The position numbers and the translations under genes were made by a program. The notes beneath the pieces are model-generated. The model was not told the DNA's origin. It saw only the letters and a program-made list of their open reading frames with translations, and did no database searches. Shown piece after piece: positions 22,972-33,062 of a stretch of DNA of 64,000 nt. Position 1 is the stretch's first letter. The number at the start of each line of letters is the position of its first letter. The stretch comes from Cyrtodaria siliqua (Eukaryota; Mollusca; Bivalvia; Adapedonta; Hiatellidae). Where the stretch lies: positions 124,001 through 188,000 of the forward strand of contig JAWPHD010003262.1 in assembly GCA_037043455.1 (NCBI GenBank), given 5' to 3'.

Positions 22972-24548
22972 TTCTCAATAAAACCGAGTCTGATACTTTT
23001 TCTCTTGGTTGCTTCCAAAGGATCTCCCTTATCATTATTAATTAACATTCACACTCACATTTGTTGAGTGCAGTGTGGCGGCTGTAAAAGTCTCCCCGTG
23101 CTAGAAATCAGTAGTGTTATATTTCCTTGTCCTTTGAGATCAACGGGCCCAATATAGGTGGCTTTGGTATCTCTATGGGTACGAACTGTGTACCCCTCGT
23201 CGCAGATTTGTTTTTATATTGCTATGAAAGAGATTTCATGTTGAGTCTTTCACCAGATACCCAGGCAGATGTTATTGAAGCCCTTAATGACACTTCTCGG
23301 TATCTGGATGACATATCCCTTTCTTTTCCACTATGGTTAATAATATATATCCTGAAGAACTTCAACTTAACAAAGCTAATATTTCTGATACTAACGTCTC
23401 TTTTCTCGATTTAAATCTCTCTATTGAAAATGATGAAATAATTAGCAAAATCTATGACAAGAGAGGTGATTTTAATTTGATATTGATAATTAATCCCATT
23501 TATATTAGATTGGGATGTTCCCCGAGCAACTTCTTATGGGGTATATGTGTCCCAACTTTTTTCTAGGGCTTATACTCCAATTGAGTTTTTTAATATTCGT
23601 AATCTTTATATAACTAAAAAGCTACTCCATCAAGGCTAAACAAATTTATCATCGTAACCCTGATCTTTTTCCACATTTAAAAGTAATTTAAGAACAAAGA
23701 CTATCACAACCTGAGTTCTATGGTGACGTGATTTACAAACTTCGTAAGATCCTTAGTCATGATCACTTTCATACTATCTTTGTTAAACTTGTTAAAATGT
23801 TTATCAAAAGAGGGCATGCTTGGTGGTGGACCCATTTACAGTTCGCCGCTATGCTTTCCTCTTTAATTGTGCGATGACCGGACAGGCTGGGGACCCTATG
23901 ATGACGTCTACCTAAAGCCCAAAAGGTCGGTGAGGTTTGATGTTTGTCTGCAATCTTGTCTTATCGTGCCCTCAATGGTTTGTTCTCTCGTTGCTCTGGC
24001 TTCTTTCTGCCAATTCATTGAGTACCTGCTTTGTGGCTTTCGAGGCTATTGTCTTTTTGTATTTATATATAGACGAGCATCTTTGTGTTTTACTTATATT
24101 GCCTATTAATGCTGCCTTGTTGGTTAGATAATAATTCATGGCGGGGATTTCTTTATTTACACTGTCCCGTTTTATTGGGATGACAGTAGGGTACGTATGA
24201 GGTTTAGTGCATCCTAGAGCCGGGTTTAAAACCCCATTGGCCTTTTTTGCCACTGACCGTTCCAAGGCGGTATCTCTATTGTCAACCCTATTGTGTTTGG
24301 GATGTCTTATTTGACCTTTTATTCATCTGTAAAGTTGTTCTTTTTTTCTGTGTGTGTTTATGGTTTACAGTCGTCCTTGAATGCTACTTTTCCTGTTCGA
24401 TTTTTATATCTACTTTGAAGTAGAATACCGCGTAAGCCGTTGCTAGGGGGAGTGAGAGGTGTTGCTTTTTTACTCAATAAAATCGAGTCTGCAACTTTAT
24501 CCTCTTGGTTGTGTTGTTCCAAAGGGTCTCCCTTATCAATATTTATTA
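22972..24548 (+). mobile_element. Penelope-like retroelement, most complete copy
   Basis: Order: LTR-like repeat (22974-23166; CTCAATAAAACCGAGTCTG, CTCCCTTATCATTATTAATT, CAGTGTGGCGGCTGTAAAAG, CCAATATAGGTGGCTTTG), then RT core directly abutting it, C-terminal coding end (to about 23877), 3' untranslated part, tail module (24160-24300), and a second partial LTR-like repeat (24415-24548; GAAGTAGAATACCGCGTAAG, GGGGGAGTGAGAGGTGTTGC, CTCAATAAAATCGAGTCTGC). The RT N-terminus is deleted, so the copy is dead. Family assignment rests on the RT motif set and LTR-like repeats on both sides; other non-LTR classes are not excluded. Confidence 0.6.
23160..23880 (+). pseudogene. Reverse transcriptase fragment, Penelope-like, frameshifted
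   Basis: One frame (23160-23330) reads GFGISMGTNCVPLVADLFLY, then the catalytic box RYLDDI (23298-23315; YxDD with both aspartates kept). A +2 shift moves the frame to 23333-23566: YPEELQLNKANIS, FLDLNLSIEN and KIYDKRGDFN. After further shifts the C-terminal part VIYKLRKI...FIKRG is seen at 23725-23815. An intact RT would start several hundred residues earlier and may be followed by an endonuclease; both are missing. The apparent start at 23127 lies in LTR-like sequence fused to the RT by deletion, so it is not a genuine start. Confidence 0.65.
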
Positions 24549-25300
24549 TATATCAGAGTAAAGAATTATTTTTAAATATTTGTATTAATATGATTGTGTA
24601 TCATGTCTGTTTAGCCGTTTAACCATAATGTATGAAAACACATGTTGTGGTAAGCATTGCACGGTAGGATGCTTATTCGTGTTTAGGGTACGGAAAAGCA
24701 ATTATAAATGTGTATATTATTTTCTATATCCTTCGTGTTTACTATACCTTTTAAACCAATCATATGGCTCAGAATTTCAAATATTGGCCAGGTTTATTCA
24801 TGACGATTTACCACCTGCATTCTTCAACAGTTAACAAATGGTGCAGGTTCCTCTTCATATCCGTTATACTGTAATAGGATGTAAAGACGTCTGTCACTGA
24901 TGTGTGGCAAATTTATTTTTAAAGATGAAAGTCGCAAAATTGAAAACAAAATCGCTCAATCTGGAATCAATTACGACACTCTTCCTTCATGTCTTATAAG
25001 CTCTAATACAACATAATTTATAGAATGCCGCTACAGACAGTTACTTGTGGAAATATGTGGTAAAACAAAAATAGAAAATGTTACAAATAGAATGCTTCAG
25101 GGATAGTTAAAATGATCTGATAATGTTAATGTGTCTTTTATGGCATCAGTTATCCGAACAGACATCGTTTATATGACTTATTAGTAATGTGGCAAAATGA
25201 ATCGCAACTTGTTAAAACCTGGACATATCTTGGGTTAGTCGAGTATTCAATATGCATTGTTTAATACATATTTATTATGCATATTTGTCCCGTTTAATTG
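24549..25300. other. No feature recognised
   Basis: AT-rich; the 68-codon plus ORF at 24628-24834 shows no motif. Confidence 0.45.
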
Positions 25301-25304
25301 ATTG

Positions 25305-25430
25305 ACAAAAGGGTATGAACGAGATTTGGTGCACCCTTGAATCCGAATTAAACCATATAGAGGTCCATTTCGCCACTGACATTTCCAATGCAGTCTCTTG
25401 TCAACCTTGTATGTTTGAGATGTCTCACAC
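25305..25430 (+). mobile_element. Isolated Penelope-like tail module, diverged
   Basis: GATTTGGTGCACCCTTGAAT, AATTAAACCATATAGAGGTCC, TTCGCCACTGACATTTCCAA and CTTGTCAACC match the tail consensus at 24200-24290, with many substitutions. Confidence 0.6.
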
Positions 25431-25539
25431 CTGTATTTTTAATTATTAATAGTTCTATGAAATTAACATGACGTCAGTTGTCAATCATTTATCTATTTCA
25501 ACCAATTAAACCGATACGATACCGACCCGCAATATCACG

Positions 25540-26105
25540 TTGTCAAGGTCATTGTGACCAGATATTGAAACACATTGTGCTCACTCATTTTTACTCCTCA
25601 TTTCTTGAAGCAAACCCCATGAAACGTAGTAAGTTGACTCCATGTGGTGAGACAATAACTACTTTTAATTTTTGGACAGTAGATCAAAGGTCAACGTTAC
25701 CCTGTCACGATCATATAAAACCTTGTCCGCACTGGACACGTAACTCCTCTTCCAATAAAGAATTGTCATGAAACGTCATGGGTTCAGTAAGTCAACGTTC
25801 AAGGTCAACGTGACTAGATAATGAAACATTTTGTCCGCACGATAACTCCATTTTCCCTGAAGCAAAGCCAGCACCAGTTCAGGTGTTGACTGCCTGTGGT
25901 AAGATAATGACCCTAATCCGTTTCGGTATATTTAAGGTCAATGTAACCGGGTCCTGGTCATGAAAAACTTTGTTCGCACTATTACTCTTCATTCGCGAAA
26001 GCTAGTCTCATTAACTTTCGTGGTTTGACTGCCAGTGGTGAGATGATGGTCGCTTTTCATTTTGAGATGAATCGGTCAAAGGTCAAGGTCACCGTGAATG
26101 GGTAA
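25540..26105 (+). repeat. Diverged tandem repeat with AAGGTCA and TTTGTCCGCAC
   Basis: AAGGTCA occurs at 25545, 25687, 25801, 25934 and 26079 (spacings 142, 114, 133, 145). The last unit has the double form AAAGGTCAAGGTCA. Each is followed by a GTGACC-type segment and then AATGAAACATTTTGTCCGCAC or a variant with ATAACTC. Units of this type are, from memory, common in bivalve genomes. AGGTCA is also a nuclear-receptor half-site; any regulatory role is speculation. Confidence 0.7.
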
Positions 26106-26114
26106 TGAAAAGGC

Positions 26115-26330
26115 TTGCCAATACAGTACTTATTGTCTAGCAAAGGATACATTTATTGCATTCCGGTATCCGTTCTTGATTTACATATCTCTATTGAAAA
26201 TGGAGACATAAAAAGCAAACTCTATGACAAGAGAGATGATTTTAATTTTGATATTGTTAACGAAACTAAGATGAGGATATTCCCCGAGCAACTTCTCATG
26301 GGGTCTGTGTTTCTTAACTCAAATGTATAA
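26115..26330 (+). pseudogene. Second RT fragment of the Penelope-like family
   Basis: A 71-codon frame holds VLDLHISIENGDIKSKLYDK and RDDFNFDIVN, parallel to FLDLNLSIENDEIISKIYDK and RGDFN in the larger copy, and then EQLLMGS. It represents only the RT thumb-side segment, with no catalytic box, and follows directly on the AAGGTCA repeat. Confidence 0.65.
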
Positions 26331-26334
26331 CCAA

Positions 26335-26940
26335 GACAAATTTGTGTTATGATTAGTGCCTTTGCTCATACTTTGAGATAACTTCAGATAATTTGATATT
26401 TTAAACATACGATCTAAGTAGATGTGATTTAGATTATATAAAGTTAATAACTTATCATATTTATGAATGTCAGTTTACTGTAAATTGATGCTTTGAATAC
26501 GTTTTGAATACACCAATATTCCAAAAACTGTATTTGTAAGCAAGTGGTTGGGGGAAAATAATCTTACCAGTTTAACTTCATGAGTTTTCGTACATTCTTC
26601 GTCTTCAAGCGTAGGATAACCTCCATCCATAAACACTATTTGTATCATAAATTGTCAAGATGTGTCATTATTCATTGTGCAAGATTTATATTTGATGTAA
26701 ATGTACAGAGCAAATGACTTTCAATTTCAGCGTTATACCTCCACTAAGGAGAGCTCTTTTGTGTATACCAATCTATTTTCACGCGTTTGTCTTGTAACGC
26801 CTGACTTATTCGCAGTTTAAGGCCACATGGAAATATTTCATTGTTTTATTTCATCGTTCATTGTGTGTAAGTGTATTTATTTATACAGTTATTATTGAAT
26901 ATCGGTACAGGTTTAAATCTTAAATTATATATTGTATAAG
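26335..26940. other. No feature recognised
   Basis: AT-rich spacer between the RT fragment and the LTR element. Confidence 0.45.
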
Positions 26941-26944
26941 TCTA

Positions 26945-27525
26945 ATGCAAACTCTCCCTACAGACTATGGTTGAGCTGAACGACGTCCCGACATGAATCT
27001 GTGGATTCCCAACTGCCCTACGATATTCTGTAGAGTTGTGATTTTCCATCAAGATTCTGTTGGATCACCCAACCAAATTTGGTTGGATCCGAGTTTAGTA
27101 TAAAAGCAGATGATTTTTAGAATCGAGGATATTTCGCATTCAAAATCCGTGGGGAGCAGTCGCATGTTTTTGGTCCGTTTGGAAATTGGTAGATTTTCAT
27201 ATTTCACCCCGGGAGACGCCATTATACCGGCAGTTGATAGAGCATTAGATGTGCGTCACAGGGTATTTTCGGGTATTTGCGAAAAAAGCGAGTAATAGAC
27301 GGATTTTAGCTGAGAGTCCTCTTTCAATATAAAAGGCTTTGAAAGATTTTTTTTTTTTTGTTCTGAAAGTACCTGCCACAATATACTATTATTATATAAA
27401 GGAGTGAATATAGAAGATAGTTGTACTTATTTAAAGATCAAGAACTTTAATTGTGTATAGAACAAGTGAGTCCTGACAGGAATTTACGTCACTTGCAAGA
27501 CAAGAGAGACCGTTCGGTTGTAACA
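26945..27525 (+). mobile_element. Putative 5' LTR of an LTR retrotransposon
   Basis: Ends GGTTGTAACA at 27525, four bases before a primer-binding-site-like sequence, as an LTR ending in CA should. A TATA-type box (AGTATAAAAGC, about 27099-27109) lies in the first third, which fits U3-R-U5 order. The start is not firmly placed; TGCAAACTCTCCC at 26946 is a candidate TG end. No second LTR was found, so the boundary rests on the internal signals. The 61-codon ORF at 27110-27295 lies inside this LTR and is not credible. Confidence 0.5.
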
Positions 27526-27529
27526 TCTT

Positions 27530-27543
27530 TGGTGTCAGAAGTG
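27530..27543 (+). other. Primer binding site
   Basis: TGGTGTCAGAAGTG starts with TGG, the complement of the tRNA CCA end, and lies just past the LTR end. The matching tRNA was not determined from sequence alone. Confidence 0.55.
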
Positions 27544-27597
27544 TGATTCAGCCCATATGTGCCTTGCAGATCAGAATTCTTGCGCTTCAATATCTTT

Positions 27598-27599
<2 letters not shown>

Positions 27600-27628
<29 letters not shown>

Positions 27629-27630
27629 AA
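27600..27630. repeat. (TA)n microsatellite
   Basis: An alternating TA run follows a T-run in the leader of the LTR element. Confidence 0.9.
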
Positions 27631-27770
27631 TACAGTATACCAGGCCTATACTAGAACGTAAAACAGCACCTAGATCAGTATTTAATTGCTGAAAGTCCAA
27701 GATATTGGTAGACGACGAAATATGAAACCTAGACCTGCTGCCGGTAAAGGTTCCTAAGCATCAGTTTACA

Positions 27771-29290
27771 ATGGGGATGCAAGTTCTGAATCAGAGGGGG
27801 AACCCCCATAGCAATAGCAGACAACCTATTCATTTAAGTAATGAGCACAGCCCAGCAACTGAAAGCGGAGATGAAAGCGATATGTCGATAAAAAGTGATG
27901 TGCCGTTTAATCACGAAGTAGGCCTGGACAGCGACTCCAGTGAGCATGGTTATGCTTTACGATCACGCTTATTTAGTAATTCCCGTGTTCTAAATATGCC
28001 CGAACTTAAATCTACGCTTGACGAACAAAACCGTGTCCGACTAAGTCAATCGGCGCCGTTCAAGCTACTTTTAGCCACATTAGACGCGCTTCGTAATGAG
28101 AGACCAAGTAGGCCTAGGTCTGTCGGAGAGTTGGGGTATCGTGGAGACGCCTGATACTCGTATGCCGGTTCACCAATCAGCGCCATGCGACATGTGCGAT
28201 GGACAATTATTCTCAGCCGATGAGAGACCAAGTAGTCTAACGTCAACAGGAAATATGGGGAATATACTGGTCGAGAGTCGGTAAATCACTCAGCGCCGTG
28301 CGAGCGACATGTCTTTCAAGATGCGCTTCACGACGACAGAGCAAGTTTGCCAGACGCCCGTTTGAAAAGTAGGTCTATAACGGTACCGCATACCAATGAC
28401 ATTAACACACAGCTGTGTTCAATTCTAAACCTGCTTGCTGCGAGTTTAGCGGAAAACAGTTCGACCTATAAGGCCAACCATATCGAATTAATTAAAATAC
28501 CAACTTAACTGTCATTTTGGAAAACAAAATACCAATTTAACAGTCTTAACGAAAGAGATGAAGCAATGCGTAGATGTAACGGAAAGAAGACACGAATTAG
28601 ATGGTAATGCGGACATGTAACACACAAATGCGACATAGTCTTAAGTGACCGAGTTATACAAGAATTGGCTGATAAAATGACACAATTGAATAAACAACTC
28701 AATTCAACCCCAAATATAGTGAGTTCGTATGTGCTGTTCGGTATGTCTGCACAGACACAATCTAGAACCAGTATTCGTCCATCATGCACACAAGAAACAC
28801 ATACCCTCGTTGATTTACCTCCACATCAAGCAGCAAACATGCATGGTATCACACCAAAGCTTCACTCCGGCGATAACACGTGGTTCAGAAAACGCACGTG
28901 GTTTATCGTGTAGTCGAGAACAGGCACGTGGTCTAGCACGTGGTACAGAACATATCAATCACGACCCAAACATGGCTCCATTTGGTAAAGTTTTAAACAA
29001 TGCAAAAGCAGACCAATGTGTTGTAGATCAAATATTGACTACACAGAAACAGACACCTGTGACTGCTACAAGATGTAATTTAGTACCAGCGTCACATAGT
29101 CCTCCATCCCAGCTGCCCTTAAATATGACAAACAGTACATGTATGACATCTGGGTCATGTGGGAATCAAACATATACTATACCTGGGTCATTAGGGAACA
29201 GTGCTTGTAATATATCAGGGACACAGGAGAATAAAATAAACACTGCACCTGTGATAAATGGGAACAAAACATATATCAAAGAAACATAAA
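27771..29290 (+). pseudogene. Gag N-terminal region, broken
   Basis: First ORF, 27771-28154 (127 codons): acidic and serine-rich, with no membrane segment, consistent with a Gag leader or matrix-like region. Later pieces at 28665-28913 and 28729-29289 are in other frames, with T/N/S/G-rich low-complexity sequence (for example PGSLGNSACNISGTQENK). This is typical of the linker before a Ty3-type capsid. Codon use and base composition are richer in GC than the surroundings. Stops and shifts near 28155-28660 show the copy is dead. Placement as Gag depends on the capsid-like ORF immediately downstream. Confidence 0.45.
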
Positions 29291-29303
29291 GCTTCCCGCT
29301 TTT

Positions 29304-29720
29304 ATGGGAAATTCTAAACAAAGTTGGAAAGTATGGCACAAACGCTTTACCGTCATTGCAGACTGGTGTCAATGGGATTTTAGTAGGCGATTAAACGAAC
29401 TGTTGCAGCGACTTGATGGTACTGCTGCACAGTATGTATTTGATGAAATATCTCCAGTCTACCTGCATGACTACAATTGTCTCTTTAAGGAACTTGACAG
29501 CATTTTCCTTGTAACAGAGACTCATAAGATGTATAATGCGCAATTCAATAAACGTTGCCAGCTGCATGGGGAGTCAATCGTTAAATTTGCATCAGCATTG
29601 AAGCGACTTTATGACAAAGCATACGTTGACAGAAATTCTGAAATGAGGAGACAACTTCTGTTACAGCGCTTCTTGCAGGGTCTTAGATTAAATTTATTTA
29701 TTTTACATCGATTGTAACGA
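29304..29720 (+). pseudogene. Gag capsid-like domain of a Ty3/gypsy-type element
   Basis: The 137-codon frame begins SKQSWKVWHKRFTVIADWCQ and continues with a helix-rich pattern: LNELLQRLDGTAAQYVFDEI, LFKELDSIF and GESIVKFASALKRLYDKAY, then RRQLLLQRFLQGL. This order (W..W..RF, L.GTA..., Y..L...L...F, the major-homology-like stretch, F..GL) matches retrotransposon Gag capsids. The natural sequence is interrupted at 29684 by a SINE; the Gag frame resumes at about 29880 (ITKGPGTIEEAVHHVINYLE, stop at 29986-29988). No protease, RT or integrase follows. Confidence 0.7.
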
Positions 29721-29868
29721 AAGCTCTATGAACTTATTTGAATCACTCTCGATGTCTTCCTGTGTAGAACCAGTACTAAGCAAATGCAGATAAAGTGTCT
29801 TGCTCAGTGACACAACACATGTGGCAATGGCGGGGATCAAACCCACGACTTTTCGATCATGGGTCCAG
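29685..29868 (-). mobile_element. 5'-truncated tRNA-type SINE inserted in gag
   Basis: It is flanked by an exact 11-bp direct repeat, TGCAGGGTCTT, at 29674-29684 and 29869-29879. On the minus strand it starts inside the tRNA-like head, has a B-box-like GGGTTTGATCCCC, the body motif GAGCAAGACACTTTATCTGC and an A-rich 3' end (AAATAAATAAATTTAATCT). The A box is missing. The body motif is shared with the SINEs at 32.7-33.06 and 42.0-42.3 kb. The 73-codon reverse ORF here is the SINE itself. Confidence 0.85.
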
Positions 29869-29989
29869 TGCAGGGTCTTCGAGAAGTCAGATTTACATTT
29901 GAGTATAACAAAAGGGCCAGGCACAATAGAGGAAGCGGTACATCATGTTATAAACTATCTGGAAGTACAACCGATTTGGAAAAAATAGA

Positions 29990-30655
29990 TATGATGCGTC
30001 ATAATTAAGGCAATATACAAACGAATTAGTGAGGTATGTATAGAAATAATTGTGGACTTCCGGAAAATAGCATGCAACTTTGCTTGTTTGATCCTTAGGG
30101 TATGACCTTTAAATAAAAAGCAGGAGACACGCCAGGGGACCCAAGTTTTCTGGGGAAATGAGGCCCTAAAAGTGGTATCCCAATTGTTAATATAAAACCG
30201 TTACTAATGTTAATATTACGTTTTTTGTGTCGGAAAATATGTTTCGAAATGTAAGTTAAACAAATAAAAAGCAGTAACAAGATAATATTGAACATATTTT
30301 TAATGATTTACCTTACTTTTTAAGCGTAGTAATTATGAGGCCTACAAAAGAGGATTATATTTTAATTAAGAAGCGTCAAATGTAAGCTATTGGGATAACC
30401 ATTCGACCGCCTATTTCCTTAACATTTGCTTTACAATACTTCTCACCAACGGCTTGGCTAATTTTGACCATGAACAATCCTTAGAGTAGTGTCATCCAAG
30501 TTTGTTAAAATTAGGTCAACATGAGTTACAAGATGTTACTAAAAAAGGTAGATAAATATAAAACAAAATCTTCTCAAAAACTGCAACGTTTAACACTGTT
30601 TTCGACAGATTATGCTAGCAAATGATAACTAGGTAATACATTATTATTATGTTTA
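29990..30655. other. No feature recognised
   Basis: AT-rich; the reverse ORF 30095-30295 shows no motif. The rest of the LTR element (pol, 3' LTR) is absent. Confidence 0.45.
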
Positions 30656-30667
30656 TGTGAAGTGGGC

Positions 30668-30745
30668 ACATGGGGGCATTGAGGGGAGTTGGAGGGGTTG
30701 GGGAGGGGCGGGGCGGTGGCGGAGTGGGGGCGGGTCGAAGGGACA
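30668..30745 (+). other. G-rich tract, potential G-quadruplex
   Basis: Many runs of three or more G, for example GGGGGCATTGAGGGGAGTTG and GGGGAGGGGCGGGGCGGTGG, in an otherwise AT-rich region. It also contains GC-box sequence (GGGGCGGGGC). The ORF on the opposite strand (30653-30889) is proline-rich only because of this tract. Confidence 0.7.
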
Positions 30746-30779
30746 TGCTCCATGATTTGTATAATGAGAGTTCACATGT

Positions 30780-31260
30780 TTTCCATAGACTGATATCAGG
30801 AAAATAAGTATAAAGGTCGAACAGGAAATGCAGATTTCACAGAACACAGTAAACCCCAAAACACGCAAAAAGACAAACACGAATGGCAATATTAATAAGG
30901 AATAAAGGCATATGACGTCACAAACACAAAAAGGGTTGACGATAGGGCTACCGCCTTAAAACGGTCAGTGGCAAAAAAGGTCGCTGTGGTTTAAACCAGG
31001 TTCTAGGGAGCACCAAACCTCCCACTTACCAATAAAACGGGACAGTGTAACTAAAGAAATCTCCGCCATGAACTATTCTCTAACTAACAAGGCAGCATTA
31101 ATAGGCAATATAAGTCAAACACAAAGATGTTCGTGTATAGATAAATACAAAAAGCAATAGCAACAACGAAGGTACTCAATGACTTGGCAGAAGCCAGATC
31201 GACAAGAGAATAAATCATTCAGGAACACTGAGAATTCTACTATGGAACCACAAGGCATAT
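30780..31260 (-). mobile_element. Penelope-like tail, reverse strand
   Basis: AAGGTCGAACAGGAAATGCA, GGGCTACCGCCTTAAAACGG, TCAGTGGCAAAAAAGGTCGC, TTTAAACCAGGTTCTAGGGA, AAACGGGACAGTGTAACTAA, AACAAGGCAGCATTAATAGG and TACTCAATGACTTGGCAGAA lie in the family order. It is one of the longer tails. The reverse ORF at 31115-31306 is part of it. Confidence 0.7.
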
Positions 31261-31855
31261 AGTTATAATACTTTGCATGTGGCAATAGTGTATTATCCTT
31301 TATCAAGCTCGTTCAAATGGAGAACATGAGGTAAATGTTTCCCCCTTCATGCTGTGACCTCAGTTGTATAAGAAAATCATTGAAAAATATTCTTCTCTGA
31401 AACTATGAGAGTTTAGTAATATAATGCGTTATGGTCATATTTATATATAGAGTTATACAGGAACATCTTAAAATCAATCGTCATTAAGAGATAACAAATT
31501 TCATTAAAATGAACCTGTATTGCCCTTTCAAGAGCGGTGTTAGATTGCAGCACAAGATCACTCTAAACGTGTTTATTGGTACAAATCACTGAATTTGGAA
31601 GTTCTCCTGCTAATAATTCTAGAAGCTAATACGGGAGAGTAACTATGGTAGATCTGTGATATCATGTTTCGTCGTATTTGACCATATATACTTGAGCACT
31701 CGTTATCCATGCAGTTCGTGACCTAGACACCTTACATCTGACATTTGATCAACAAAAAAATAGTTCCACAGTGATACATTTGTCACCCAGAAATCATGTA
31801 AAACATTTGCAATAGTCGAAAACGATCAAGTCCACAAGCAAATAATTCTATCAGA
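31261..31855. other. No feature recognised
   Basis: AT-rich spacer. Confidence 0.45.
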
Positions 31856-31859
31856 AAAG

Positions 31860-32079
31860 GAGACTGGGTCAAACGGAAAATGCTGAAATATTGAACAAAT
31901 GGGCAGTAATAGGTCCAGAAATGGATAATAGATGGGTTTTAACTGAATTGAACACAAATGACAATATTGTAATAAAACAACATAAACAGACAGCCTTCAC
32001 CCAGACAAGATTGTTTAACCATGTCAAAACAGTTATCAGCACCAATGACGTTATAGGAGAGACTTATCAGACCTTATAA
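31860..32079 (+). pseudogene. Possible retroelement or host fragment, unassigned
   Basis: From 31860 the sequence reads GDWVKRKMLKY and, after a one-base shift, NKWAVIGPEMDNRWVLTELN and TNDNIVIKQH. The pattern GDWV...W..(I)GP....W.L loosely recalls the C-terminal domain of LTR-element integrases. The ORF from ATG at 31891 has 62 codons and no strong domain. The identification is weak and may be coincidence. Confidence 0.2.
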
Positions 32080-32341
32080 TCAATGACACAAATGTTTTAA
32101 CGAATGACTGAAGACACAATTGAATCACACGAACGGTACAAAAACAATTAAAAGCGAAATCAATCATTCTGTGACCAACAAAGGAAGCCCAACCTTCCGC
32201 AATTCCTAGGCATGGCAAACACAAAGAACCGACGATTAACAATGTGAAATCATGCAATGCCACCAGCATTGGCAGTACAAAATAAAATGAAAATAGAACT
32301 CAAGTATAATTAACTTGGATCTCTTGAAAGTCCGGGCTTAG

Positions 32342-32653
32342 ATGATTGTCCTGTTGTTGTTTTATATGATTAGTGTTTGTGGCGCTGCAGTGCAATCACT
32401 TGAGCCACTTAAACCTCATCACGTTGTAAACTCATTTAAACTTTGCAGACAAGTGTTTCTTCAATTTCAAGGAACTCAGTATAGAATCACGAATATATGT
32501 CATCTAGGATGTGAACAGCTGAAGCAGTTACTACAACATCGTTACCATAAAATAGGAAGACATTCCTGTGAAATGACAAATATACCAGTTCTTGTTAAAG
32601 TGCACGGAAGAATATTCTGTACCAGCAAACCATACTTTGCTATCAACATGTGA
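32342..32653 (+). CDS. Unassigned 103-codon ORF with signal-peptide-like start
   Basis: It begins MIVLLLFYMISVCGAAVQSL, a classic hydrophobic secretion-type start with small residues at a possible cleavage point. A hydrophilic part follows with four cysteines (FKLCRQ, NICHLGCEQL, RHSCEM), plus a fifth in GRIFCTSK. No transmembrane segment appears after the start. I recognise no family. It could be a small secreted protein, an exon, or an element-derived glycoprotein fragment (retroelement debris lies upstream). No splice sites or poly(A) signal were clearly linked to it. Confidence 0.3.
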   Translation: MIVLLLFYMISVCGAAVQSLEPLKPHHVVNSFKLCRQVFLQFQGTQYRITNICHLGCEQLKQLLQHRYHKIGRHSCEMTNIPVLVKVHGRIFCTSKPYFAINM

Positions 32654-32659
32654 AGAATT

Positions 32660-33062
32660 AAATTCCATGAATGTTGTTTATCGGCTCATCGACACATTGG
32701 AGGTTATTTAGAGCTGCTACAGAGGGAGGGGAAGGATATACTAGTATAGTAATCCGGGAACCTGCCCAGTATAGTAATCCGGGAACCTGCCCAGTATAGT
32801 AATCCGGGAACCTGCCCAACTATTACTAATGAATAGATTCCTATGATTATGCAACATGATCGTAGGATAGAATCCGATATACTACCAGGATATATCGTAG
32901 GATAGACTCCGGGACCACCAGGTTTAAATCCCTATCCGATGGGCAAGGCTAAGAGAATGTGTCTTGCCCAAGAATACATCGATAAAACTAGTGGCGAAGA
33001 CGAGGCTTGAATCCAGTTAGATATACGTTTCGGCTTGCCAATTCGAACCTCTGCTAGGGGAC
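32660..33062 (-). mobile_element. Degenerate tRNA-type SINE with internal 25-bp triplication
   Basis: The plus strand reads TGTTGTTTATCGGCTCATCG, AGGTTATTTAGAGC, AGAGGGAGGGGAAGGATATA, then AGTATAGTAATCCGGGAACC+TGCCC three times (32743, 32768, 32793), then AATAGATTCCTATGATT, CCCTATCCGATGGGCAAGGC and TGTCTTGCCCAAGAATACAT. Each block has a match in order in the cleaner SINE at 42004-42312. The tRNA-like head at the right end is mutated beyond recognition. Confidence 0.7.

Noticed and set aside
23867..24265. Three overlapping ORFs on both strands (64-97 codons)
   Set aside because: They lie in the untranslated end and tail module of the retroelement, and the same sequence in other copies is not open.
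22972..24548. Hammerhead ribozyme in the LTR-like repeats, known for some Penelope-like elements
   Set aside because: No CTGATGA core with a paired GAAA segment was seen in the repeat copies; the stem-loops present do not fit the hammerhead fold.
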